A DNA stretch of 16,447 nucleotides from Sphaerochaetaceae bacterium (lineage in GTDB: Bacteria > Spirochaetota > Spirochaetia > Sphaerochaetales > Sphaerochaetaceae). Shown piece by piece: positions 7,275-15,826 of this stretch. The DNA is taken from contig JALNVT010000034.1 of NCBI GenBank assembly GCA_023231265.1, positions 1-16,447 on the forward strand. Direction: 5' to 3'. Each line of letters opens with the position of its first letter. Positions within the stretch are counted from its first letter, which is position 1. The notes beneath the pieces were generated by a model. That model saw only the letters and a program-made list of their open reading frames with translations. It did no database searches and was not told the DNA's origin. The translations under genes were made by a program, and so were the position numbers.

Positions 7275-7315
7275 TAGCATTTAAAATGTTAATATTTCAA
7301 ATGCTACCTTTTTTT
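7275..7315 (+). terminator. Plus-oriented intrinsic terminator between tmk and mazG
   Basis: TAGCATTT (7275-7282) pairs with AAATGCTA (7299-7306). An inner AAAT/ATTT helix (7284-7287 with 7294-7297) leaves a 6-base loop. CC and seven T residues (7309-7315) follow on the plus strand. On the minus strand, where the flanking genes lie, only ATCTTTAT follows, so it would be weak for tmk transcripts. Confidence 0.6.
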
Positions 7316-7328
7316 GGAATCTGAAACT

Positions 7329-7952
7329 CTAAATGTCTAAAATATTTCTTACTTCTTCTAGCATTATAGCTGTGATTTCATCTATGGATTTGGTTCCATC
7401 AATTTTAACTAAGTTAACTCCCTCTGGAAGTGTTTCAAGAACTTTATTGTAATTGTCATTTACCTTTGTTAAAAAATCAAGTTTTTCAAATATCTCTTTT
7501 TTTTCTCCACGTTTGTCAATTCTAGAAACACATTCTTCAGTTGGTGTTTGAATATATATCAAAACTTGAGGATGTGGAAAATCAGCATTCAGTTCCACAA
7601 CCTTATCAAAATCACAATTCACACCTTGATAAGCAAGAGATGAGTAAAAATATCTATCACTTATTACAATTTTATTATTATTTACTTGCTTAACAACGCC
7701 ATCTTCAGTATTGAATAGATGATCATCTCTGTCAGCACTGTACAAACGAGCCAAAGCTAGATCAGTTGTCTTGAAATCACCTGCTAGAACGGTTCTAACA
7801 AGTTTTCCAATTGGACGTGATGTTGGTTCATTAGTCGTATAAACGCTCTTTCCTAGATTCTCTAATTCTATTTTTAGTTTTTTTAGTTGAGTGGTGGTTC
7901 CAGCTCCGTCTAACCCTTCAAGGACTATGAAATTGTTTAAAATATTATTCAT
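7329..7952 (-). CDS. tmk: Thymidylate (dTMP) kinase with atypical P-loop
   Basis: Phosphorylates dTMP to dTDP with ATP, the step to dTTP. The protein has 207 residues, typical length. The family order is clear: P-loop GLDGAGTTT (13-21), TNEPTSRPIG (40-49) for the dTMP site, YSADRDDHL (71-79), the DRY motif (99-101) with YFYSSLAYQG, and a LID region with R144, R148, K151 and K152 (RIDKRGEKK). The unusual point is T19, where Walker A normally has lysine; the codon is ACC and the reading frame is intact. All other motifs are kept, so it is probably active with a lineage-specific P-loop rather than a pseudogene, but that is inference. ATG 7952 has GGTAGG 4 bases upstream. It is divergent from tamB across 122 bases; a TTGTAA-N17-CAATAT on the minus strand is a weak promoter candidate. 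Confidence 0.93.
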   Translation of the reverse strand: MNNILNNFIVLEGLDGAGTTTQLKKLKIELENLGKSVYTTNEPTSRPIGKLVRTVLAGDFKTTDLALARLYSADRDDHLFNTEDGVVKQVNNNKIVISDRYFYSSLAYQGVNCDFDKVVELNADFPHPQVLIYIQTPTEECVSRIDKRGEKKEIFEKLDFLTKVNDNYNKVLETLPEGVNLVKIDGTKSIDEITAIMLEEVRNILDI

Positions 7953-8040
7953 ATAGCCTACCTTTTAATTACTTTACCTAATATTGCTTTTTATTTATTT
8001 TTTTTACAAGATAATTAATGAAAAAATCTTTTATACGTAC

Positions 8041-8046
8041 TATAAT
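8041..8046 (+). promoter_or_regulatory. -10 element of the tamB-bamA operon
   Basis: A perfect TATAAT would start transcription near 8053 and give a short leader of about 22 bases containing AGGAG (8064-8068). The -35 region is poor (AATGAA or similar). The remaining 7953-8074 stretch is a divergent AT-rich intergenic region shared with tmk, with no gene in it. Confidence 0.5.
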
Positions 8047-8074
8047 CTTATTATAAAATCTATAGGAGTTACCC

Positions 8075-11000
8075 GTGAAATATCATAATACAAAAACAAC
8101 AGTGGTCACAATTTTTGTTGTCATGTTTTCGTTGTTCATTGTATCAGCTTTAGGTATTCTATATTTAAATGCAAAAACTCCAGTAGAAGCTGTATCAAAT
8201 GCCCTTTTCCAGAACTTAGAGCTTCCATCAGATTATTCAGTTGAAATCACAGATATAAATCAATCATTTTTGAAGAATCAGAAAATTGATAACATTTCGA
8301 TAAAAAAAGGTGATGACATCTTTATTTCAATGGATGACGTTGAATTGAACCAATCAATTATAGCATATGTAAAAATATTTTTTCATAGACAGAAAACCTT
8401 CTCTTTGCAAGTTGGGAATATGGATGTCAACTTCAATGAAAACTTCTCTGATCTTTCAAGCGGACTGACCGGTTTGAAGATAAAAGAAAATACTTTTTCA
8501 AATCAAAATAGCGAAATTGCTATAAATGATTCTGAAAAAGAAGATTTTGATTACAGTCAATTTAAGGCTGATATAAACAAAAATGGATCAGTTGATTTAA
8601 AGCCATACATTCCTTCAATTTTAAAGAACATGATGTTTGATGTTCAAATAAAACAAGGTTCATTAAATTATCTGATGAACAGTATAACAATCTCTTCAAA
8701 ATTTAATGATTTAAAAATAAAGATCAATGATGAGACAAACCTTCAATCTATAACTGCTAATTTATCTGATATAGTATTTGAAACAGAATCTATTACTTTT
8801 TCATTGGATAAAGTTAACATGGATTTAAACAAGACAAACTTGAATGTTGATTGCTATGATATTGAGTTTTCTCAGATTCCTATAGTTTTTGATCTAGATG
8901 AGTTAGAACTATCATATTCTTTATTGAATATGGAAAGTGCTGTTCTAGATTATAAAAAACTATCAGGATTTTTCAATGATTATGTTTTGAGTATAGACGA
9001 AGGACAGACAAAGATTTTCTCAAATCTTAAAGACTACTCGATATATAACTCTCTACAAGATTTAAACCTGCACTCTGATGATTTGAATATTGATATGGAC
9101 ACACTTGGAGTAAATGCATCATATGTTGATGATAAGACCTCTATAGTCCTTACCAGTGGAAATAACAATTATGTAGCACTTGCAAATTCTTTAGAATTAA
9201 ATTTTTCTGAATTAGATTTAAGTCTCTCTTCAGATTCAGGAGCCATTCCAACATCTTTACAACTATATGCACCCAATTTGAACATTGAGCAAGATAAGAA
9301 TGAAGTGGGCTTCAATGAATTGAAGGCACAAGCATCAGCATCTTTTGATTCTTCTATTTACTACAATGAGAATGGCAAGATTGATATATCAAAGCTTACT
9401 TTGAATAATTTGAAAGATAGTTATAAGAAGCTTGATGTATCACTGTCGTCAGACACTTATGGTACAATAGATCCAATTGAAAGTAATTTTACAGGTAATG
9501 TGGATACCATATTCACTCTTGATAACTTTAACTATATCACCATAACTCTTGATTTAAATGATAACAAACTTACTAAGATAACTGATCCTCTAGATATAAG
9601 CCTTGCTTACCAAGGACCTCTGTCCTTCGATAATAATGATTTAAAGATGGTGGAGGGACAGGTAAATTTAGGAGATGGCTTGATAGCCAATATTGTTGCA
9701 AGCACACAGAAAGGCATCCTAGATGGCAATCTCGAAGCAAATATCGAACTCACGCAATTTAATGTACTTGGAATGAACTATTTTATTGATAGATACATAC
9801 CAATTCTTGATAATTACATTAATGAGGATACATCTGTAGATGGTTCTTTAAACTTCAGTGGTAAATTATCTGATACAGCTTTTTTGAAATCCAATGGTGA
9901 TTTAAATGCTTCAATTGTGGCAAATAACCTCATATTTGGTAAGACTCCTTTGAACATTGGATTCAATCTTGATTCAGATATAAAAGATTCATCGATAGAT
10001 CTATCAAAATTGAGCATTGCTTCTTTTGGCTACAGACTGTTTGTTTCTGGAAATTATGACAATGATACCAAAATTCCAAATCTTTCATTTGATATTGCAA
10101 AAATTGATAACAGCAACAAGCTTGTTATTGCATCAATGTATCAAAATGAAGATGATAAAATGGCTTTCAATATATTGATTCCAAAAGTAGAATCATTTGA
10201 TTTTACTGGTGTTTTAAATAATTTCAACTCAAACAATATAAATCTAAACACCAATTTAGCAATTGATGAGGATTCATATAGTCTGAATGTTGATATTGAT
10301 TTAGACAATTATAATATTACAGTTGGGGATGAAGATAGCATTGACTTCAACATTCAGATTGGAAAAGCTATCAATGCTTCGCTTATTTTAAAAGATTTCT
10401 ATATAAAATCACTTGATAATTCTATTATAAATGGAAATCTATCATTTGATTTAAATGATATAAACGATTGGAAGTTTGTAGCTAACCAGGTACTGCTGAA
10501 ATACAATGAAGATAAAATCAACGTAGGATTCGATGCGCTGGTTGATAATAACCTGATTAGCATTGATAATTTGATTTACAAAAATAACTCAAATACCAAG
10601 AGCCAAACAAATAGCTACACTGGTAATCTTAAGTATCAAAAAATTGAAAAAACAGATGATATGAAATTCAATCCTTATACTTTGAATGTAAGTTTTGGTG
10701 ATGGTAGAGACCAAAGTTTTGACGTTGTTGTTTCGAACAAAGGATTTGGCAGTGATCTTTATATAGATGTTGCAAATGTGAATTTTGCTCCACTTCTGCA
10801 GTTAGATGATAACTTGATTTTGAACTTCCGATTGATTGGTAATACAAACCATGACGACACAAATACATATCGCGGTTCTATGTCTCTGTACGATAAAACT
10901 GTTGCAACTTCTACTGAAGAAGTTGAGACAAAAGAGAGCAATCGAAATGCAAGTGATTTCTTGTTCAGAACTCTATCTCTACTACCATTTGTAGATGTTC

Positions 11001-13153
11001 AATCTCTAGAAAGCAGCGATGCAACTACAACTATTAATAATGTAGTTTCATCAACAAATTTCTCTTTTGAATCTAATATTGAAGTTGATGGACCTGTTTA
11101 TAAATTATCATCCTTTGACATCAAGGCAGGTGATTTAAGTGTTGATAACTCAACTGTAAGTTTTGATACTCTCACAAAGCAATTGGACTTATATTCAACT
11201 ATTTCGTACTTAAAACACGCAAAAAACACAAATCAAAATTCGACTGGAAATTTGGATTTTTCTCTGAATGTTGATAGCTTTATAAACAATATAATTCAGC
11301 TTTACAGAACCTCCCTGATTGATGAAGAAAATAAGTTAGATTGGACAGAAATTCTTAAAAAAGGAAGCTCTTTTATCAAAGAAAAGAAGATAAATTATTC
11401 TATTTTTGATGGTATATATGGATCCTTAAAACTTGATGATTTGTCGGTCTTAAAAGACACAAAAGTAATTGAAAAACTTTGGGAAGATACGCCTCTTGAT
11501 AAGCTTCAATTTACGAATATTGATAGTGATTTTTCTGTTGAAAATGAAGTTGTTAAAATCGATGGAAAGAACTTAAATGGTGAAGTAAAACTGGCTTCAA
11601 AAAAGGCAAATATTTCCATAGATAAATCGTTTGGAATTGGAGTGGATGCTGATATAGACTACAGTGGAAGTGATGTAAATTTGATGCTATCAAATATATA
11701 TTTACCTATAAATATAATATCAAGAATTCTTTATCTGAATACTATGAAATTCTATGATGGAAATATAACAGGAAACCTTCAAATTACTGATCTAAACGAC
11801 AATCCAAAATATTATGGAATGCTTGAGTTGAATAAGATGAAAGGAAAAATTCTTTATCTTCAAGACCAGGAGGTATCCCTTTTCAATGCAGAAATTCTTG
11901 CATTTGGAAATGAGTTGATTGCTCGTGATGTTGATTTTTCAGTTTACAACAGTGATGATAATAAAACATCTCGTGGGACTTTAACTTTCTATTTAGATTT
12001 GATTCCAGGTTTGACAGTTGGATGGGGTGTTGATTTTCATACAGATGATTATGTTAAAGGAATTTTCCCTCTATTAAATCAAAAAGTCTGGTCTGAAGGT
12101 TATGCTAAAGATGGCCTCACTGTTACTCATAAGAACCAATGGACGTACATAAACGGCAATTTAGTCATCAAAGATGCATTTGTTAAAGGAAGTTTGGATT
12201 ATCTTCCTCCTTGGATAACGACATCATCTAACTATACAGTAAACATAGATCTTCAGACAGAAGATAATGTTACAGTTTACTATCCAGATATTGATAATCC
12301 TCTGCTCAAAGCAACTCTTGAAAAAGACCAGAATGTAAACATTTATATAGATAAGAAACTTGATGAGATGTATGGTTCAGGATCTGTATCAATAGCTCAA
12401 GGTGAATTGTTTTACTTCCAGAAGAATTTCTTCATAAACAGTGGTAAGATCACACTTGGTAAGAACTCATTGACCAACAAGCTATCTTTGGCACTGTCTT
12501 TAAATGCAACTCTTAAGGAATTTGACAGTGAAGGAAACAGTGTAGATATTATCATGACTTTGAACAATTCTAGCCTGGATAATATCAGTCCTCAATTCAC
12601 ATCATCACCTATAAAAACCCAGAATGAAATTGTGTCTATTTTAGGTGAAAGTTTGACCGGTTCGACCTCAACAGAGAATGTTCAAGTCAGTGGTTTGGCA
12701 ACTGCTGCAACAAGTGTATTTTCATCTCTTGGATACATAAATACTGGGGGCACAGGATCCTTAAATCAAGTCATTGCAAATACTCTAAATCTTGATATAT
12801 TTAGTTTGAATTCTAATATAGTTGAGAACTTACTTTTAGACACAATAAACATAGATACTTCCAGTGATAGTTACTCTCCAATTGCTAAATATTTGAACAA
12901 CACTTCAATCTACATGGGTAAGTATATTTCTAATGATTCCTATCTGCAGTTGATAATAAATTTATTGGCTGAAAGTGGGTCAAATTCAGAGAGTTTCCTT
13001 GCATCAGATTTGACTATCGATTTGGAACTGACATACGATATTGATACTCCGTTGGCCAAATTCTCTATATTTACAAATCCAACTGAGTTGTCAATAATTG
13101 ATATTTTGGATACTATCGGGTTGAGTATAACGAAATCTTTTCAATTGCGTTAA
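8075..13153 (+). CDS. tamB: TamB-family envelope protein (AsmA-like, DUF490 C-terminal domain)
   Basis: A very large inner-membrane-anchored periplasmic protein. TamB homologues span the periplasm as a lipid-binding beta groove and serve outer-membrane protein assembly and/or phospholipid transport, working with Omp85 proteins. The 1692 residues begin with one membrane segment (about 8-31, VVTIFVVMFSLFIVSALGI). A long beta-rich, Asn/Asp/Ser-rich body follows without cysteine-rich or enzymatic motifs. The end has the TamB signature (about 1350-1692), for example GSGSVSIAQGELFYFQ, the following INSGKITLGK, and PQFTSSP with TQNEIVSILGE, the usual SSP..EI..lL pattern. GTG 8075 is preceded by AGGAG at 6 bases. 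bamA follows after 33 bases, so they form one operon; this pairing matches what I recall for Treponema pallidum TP0325-TP0326 and supports the assignment. The middle part is poorly conserved in all members. Confidence 0.9.
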   Translation: MKYHNTKTTVVTIFVVMFSLFIVSALGILYLNAKTPVEAVSNALFQNLELPSDYSVEITDINQSFLKNQKIDNISIKKGDDIFISMDDVELNQSIIAYVKIFFHRQKTFSLQVGNMDVNFNENFSDLSSGLTGLKIKENTFSNQNSEIAINDSEKEDFDYSQFKADINKNGSVDLKPYIPSILKNMMFDVQIKQGSLNYLMNSITISSKFNDLKIKINDETNLQSITANLSDIVFETESITFSLDKVNMDLNKTNLNVDCYDIEFSQIPIVFDLDELELSYSLLNMESAVLDYKKLSGFFNDYVLSIDEGQTKIFSNLKDYSIYNSLQDLNLHSDDLNIDMDTLGVNASYVDDKTSIVLTSGNNNYVALANSLELNFSELDLSLSSDSGAIPTSLQLYAPNLNIEQDKNEVGFNELKAQASASFDSSIYYNENGKIDISKLTLNNLKDSYKKLDVSLSSDTYGTIDPIESNFTGNVDTIFTLDNFNYITITLDLNDNKLTKITDPLDISLAYQGPLSFDNNDLKMVEGQVNLGDGLIANIVASTQKGILDGNLEANIELTQFNVLGMNYFIDRYIPILDNYINEDTSVDGSLNFSGKLSDTAFLKSNGDLNASIVANNLIFGKTPLNIGFNLDSDIKDSSIDLSKLSIASFGYRLFVSGNYDNDTKIPNLSFDIAKIDNSNKLVIASMYQNEDDKMAFNILIPKVESFDFTGVLNNFNSNNINLNTNLAIDEDSYSLNVDIDLDNYNITVGDEDSIDFNIQIGKAINASLILKDFYIKSLDNSIINGNLSFDLNDINDWKFVANQVLLKYNEDKINVGFDALVDNNLISIDNLIYKNNSNTKSQTNSYTGNLKYQKIEKTDDMKFNPYTLNVSFGDGRDQSFDVVVSNKGFGSDLYIDVANVNFAPLLQLDDNLILNFRLIGNTNHDDTNTYRGSMSLYDKTVATSTEEVETKESNRNASDFLFRTLSLLPFVDVQSLESSDATTTINNVVSSTNFSFESNIEVDGPVYKLSSFDIKAGDLSVDNSTVSFDTLTKQLDLYSTISYLKHAKNTNQNSTGNLDFSLNVDSFINNIIQLYRTSLIDEENKLDWTEILKKGSSFIKEKKINYSIFDGIYGSLKLDDLSVLKDTKVIEKLWEDTPLDKLQFTNIDSDFSVENEVVKIDGKNLNGEVKLASKKANISIDKSFGIGVDADIDYSGSDVNLMLSNIYLPINIISRILYLNTMKFYDGNITGNLQITDLNDNPKYYGMLELNKMKGKILYLQDQEVSLFNAEILAFGNELIARDVDFSVYNSDDNKTSRGTLTFYLDLIPGLTVGWGVDFHTDDYVKGIFPLLNQKVWSEGYAKDGLTVTHKNQWTYINGNLVIKDAFVKGSLDYLPPWITTSSNYTVNIDLQTEDNVTVYYPDIDNPLLKATLEKDQNVNIYIDKKLDEMYGSGSVSIAQGELFYFQKNFFINSGKITLGKNSLTNKLSLALSLNATLKEFDSEGNSVDIIMTLNNSSLDNISPQFTSSPIKTQNEIVSILGESLTGSTSTENVQVSGLATAATSVFSSLGYINTGGTGSLNQVIANTLNLDIFSLNSNIVENLLLDTINIDTSSDSYSPIAKYLNNTSIYMGKYISNDSYLQLIINLLAESGSNSESFLASDLTIDLELTYDIDTPLAKFSIFTNPTELSIIDILDTIGLSITKSFQLR

Positions 13154-13186
13154 TATTAGAATAAATTAAAACTATTAGGAGTTTTT

Positions 13187-15727
13187 ATGAAGAAAAAGTT
13201 ACTTGCTGCAATGCTTTTGACCTTTGTTGCAACATTCAGTTTATTTGCTGCTGATACCACTTGGTATAATGGCTTAAAAATTTCAGGATATGAAAAAGAA
13301 GGTCTTCAAAATGTAAATTCAGATACTATTGACAATATTTTATTTCAATATAGAGGTAAGGCATATAGTGATGATTTATTCAATGAAATTCAGAGCAAAC
13401 TTTATGCGGTTGATGGTATATCATATTTCTATTTGGAAGCAAAGAGAGAATCTGATACAAGTGATAAACTAATTCTAGATTTTACTTTCTTCGAAAAGCA
13501 AATGTTAAATAATGTTACTTTCACAGGTATCGATAAATTTGATAGTTCAACACTCTTAGAGGAGAGTGGCTTGAAACTCAGATCCTTCTATGAAGGAACT
13601 GAAATGGCTTTGGCTAAAGAAAAAATCCAATCTGCTTATGAAGACAAAGGATATGCAGATGTAGTGGTTGTGCCTACATTGAAAGAAAACAATGAAAATA
13701 ATACAGTTTCAATTGATTTTGAAATTAAAGAAGGAAAGCAGGTAATTGTTAGTGAAATTGGTTTTGAAGGTAACAAAGCTTTCAATTCAGATGCACTGAA
13801 AAAACAGATTACGTCAAAAACTAAATCCTTCTTCAGTAATGGCTTTTATTCAGCACCTAATATTGCTAAAGATTTAAAAGCATTGAACTCTTTCTACAAT
13901 ACCAATGGATATATTGAAAATAAAATAACAGGTCCTACTGAAGAAATAATCAGTGAGACAGATACAAGGAAGAATATAAAACTTGTTTATCAAATTGAAG
14001 AAGGTAATGTTTGGAAGTTTGGTAAGTTAAATATATCAGGGAACACCGTATTCTCAACAGATGAAATCATGAACCAAGTTGAGCTAAAAGAAGGTGGCGT
14101 TTTTGACAGCACAAGTTGGCAGAATTCGGCAATGAAGATTTCTGATTTATATTACAATATGGGATACATCAATTTCTCTTTTGTTCCAAAACAAAATATT
14201 GATGAAGAAAATCATATAATATCTCTTGATTTGCAATTTACCGAAGGCGTGAGAGTTAAAATTGTGAAATTCATTTTCACAGGTCTTGATGATACAGACC
14301 CTCAGGTATTTAAAAGAGAAATGACGCTTAAAGAAGGTGATTACTTCAGTAAGGCTGCAATGCAAAAATCATTCCAGAACATTCAAAATACTGGATTGGT
14401 CACTGATGTTAATTTCAATGTTATTCCTTTAGAAGAAGGAGAGTGTAACATTCAGATTGATTTGGTCCAAGGAGGACAAAGAGATCTTTCCTTTGGAGCA
14501 ACATTTGGCGGTACAGATGATGATGAATTCCCAGTTTCTGGACTTTTCTCTATAACAGAGAAAAACGTTGCTGGTACTGGTAATGATTTATCTTTCTCAA
14601 CAACATTGTCTCCTACAACACAAAAAGCAACTATCTCATATACTGATGAATATTTTGGCGATATTCCATGGTCAAATAAATTCTCAATTACAGCAAAGAA
14701 CGTAAGTTATGATGATATTCAAGAATTAGGAACAAGTGGAGATTTTTACGAAAATAAAGGTGAGAATGCATATCCAGCAGGGTACAACTCATATGCTGCT
14801 TATGAAGAAGCTGATGAAGCAGATCCAGATGATAGTTATTTGATGGATTATACTTTGACAACATTCTCAGCTGGTTACAGCACAGGATATACATTTAAAT
14901 TTGATCCAGGAAATCTCACTGTTTCAACAGGTCTGACTTTCAGTTTGAATCATGCAGTCTTTGAAGATAATTCACTGCCTTTCAGTTATTTATTGTATGA
15001 ATATGGACAAGGTTGGCAATGGTCCAATAAATACACTTTAGGTTTTGCATGGGATGGTAGAGATCTCAAGAGCAATACAACTCGAGGTTATTATATATCG
15101 CAAGATTTCACCTATGCAGGTGGTATTTTAGGTGGCCTATCTGATTATATAAAAACATCCACATCATTCAGTGCATATACACCAGTTTATTCTTGGTCAA
15201 CAGAAGATGAAGAGAAAAAGAATATCATTGGCTCATATTCAACAAACTTCAGTTTGATGTTACCTCAATATTCCGAGGATGAAGATGGTAATTGGGGTTG
15301 GGAAGATGCTACTGATAATGCAACATCATCAGAGATGCTGTATATAGATGGTACAACAATAGCTCTCGGCCATGATGCAGTTTATAACCAAGCATTCCTG
15401 TTTGATAATAAGATATCTCTTGAATACTCAATTGTTAAGAATTTAGTTGCTTGGGATACCTTTATCAGTGCCACTGCAATAAGTGAGTACACTCCTTGGG
15501 ATTCTGCTTTCTATATGGATTGGTACTTTGCTGCAGGAACAGGTTTGGAAATTAAAATACCTGGATTCCCAATTGGCCTTTATTTGGTTAAAGATGCAAC
15601 TTACTTGAACAGTGAAGGTGAAGGATTTGTTTTTGATGATGACGCAAGTTTGTTCAACTTTACTGATGATAATAGTATCTGGAATGGTGTGAACTTGGTA
15701 TTATCAATCTCCACTAGCTTGTTCTAG
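13187..15727 (+). CDS. bamA: Outer-membrane protein assembly factor BamA (Omp85 family)
   Basis: The central subunit of the BAM complex, which folds beta-barrels into the outer membrane. The 846 residues include a signal peptide (1-22, KKKLLAAMLLTFVATFSLFA, cleaved near AAD). Five POTRA domains lie at about 27-103, 104-182, 184-273, 275-354 and 356-428, each with the typical GN.vf/G...f turn and an LxYxxxGY-like helix (SAYEDKGY, NSFYNTNGY, SDLYYNMGY). A C-terminal 16-strand barrel runs from about 431 to 846 and ends in phenylalanine (LSISTSLF), as expected for a beta signal. The WDGRDLKSNTTRGYY strand is typical of Omp85. The loop-6 motif, usually R-G-F/Y/W, reads IALGHD with L727 in place of arginine. 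ATG 13187 has AGGAG (13177-13181) 5 bases upstream. Cotranscribed with tamB; a strong terminator follows. No skp gene comes next. Confidence 0.95.
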   Translation: MKKKLLAAMLLTFVATFSLFAADTTWYNGLKISGYEKEGLQNVNSDTIDNILFQYRGKAYSDDLFNEIQSKLYAVDGISYFYLEAKRESDTSDKLILDFTFFEKQMLNNVTFTGIDKFDSSTLLEESGLKLRSFYEGTEMALAKEKIQSAYEDKGYADVVVVPTLKENNENNTVSIDFEIKEGKQVIVSEIGFEGNKAFNSDALKKQITSKTKSFFSNGFYSAPNIAKDLKALNSFYNTNGYIENKITGPTEEIISETDTRKNIKLVYQIEEGNVWKFGKLNISGNTVFSTDEIMNQVELKEGGVFDSTSWQNSAMKISDLYYNMGYINFSFVPKQNIDEENHIISLDLQFTEGVRVKIVKFIFTGLDDTDPQVFKREMTLKEGDYFSKAAMQKSFQNIQNTGLVTDVNFNVIPLEEGECNIQIDLVQGGQRDLSFGATFGGTDDDEFPVSGLFSITEKNVAGTGNDLSFSTTLSPTTQKATISYTDEYFGDIPWSNKFSITAKNVSYDDIQELGTSGDFYENKGENAYPAGYNSYAAYEEADEADPDDSYLMDYTLTTFSAGYSTGYTFKFDPGNLTVSTGLTFSLNHAVFEDNSLPFSYLLYEYGQGWQWSNKYTLGFAWDGRDLKSNTTRGYYISQDFTYAGGILGGLSDYIKTSTSFSAYTPVYSWSTEDEEKKNIIGSYSTNFSLMLPQYSEDEDGNWGWEDATDNATSSEMLYIDGTTIALGHDAVYNQAFLFDNKISLEYSIVKNLVAWDTFISATAISEYTPWDSAFYMDWYFAAGTGLEIKIPGFPIGLYLVKDATYLNSEGEGFVFDDDASLFNFTDDNSIWNGVNLVLSISTSLF

Positions 15728-15742
15728 TTTATAAATGCAATC

Positions 15743-15786
15743 AAACAATATCTCCTGGTTTAAATATCAGGAGATATTGTTTTTTT
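15743..15786 (+). terminator. Strong intrinsic terminator of the tamB-bamA operon
   Basis: A 15-bp perfect stem (15743-15757 with 15768-15782, core CAATATCTCCTG/CAGGAGATATTG) has a 10-base loop and is followed by an uninterrupted run of T (15780-15786). It lies 15 bases after the bamA stop and separates the operon from mutS. Confidence 0.93.
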
Positions 15787-15811
15787 ATTTCTTTATATTT
15801 CTTTTTGTTTT

Positions 15812-15820
15812 TGCTATAGT
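15812..15820 (+). promoter_or_regulatory. Extended -10 promoter for mutS
   Basis: TGC followed by TATAGT (15815-15820) forms an extended -10 element, which can work without a good -35 (only TTTATA at 15792). The last T is 7 bases before the mutS ATG, so transcription would start at or next to the start codon. Confidence 0.5.
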
Positions 15821-15826
15821 GAGCAC

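Noticed and set aside
7899..7952. Idea that tmk is a decaying pseudogene because of its P-loop
   Set aside because: The frame is intact at full length, and the dTMP-site, DRY and LID motifs are kept; decay would be expected to show more than one changed residue.
10668..10941. Two overlapping minus-strand open frames within tamB
   Set aside because: They are short antisense shadows of a well-supported gene, with no start signals and no recognisable motifs.
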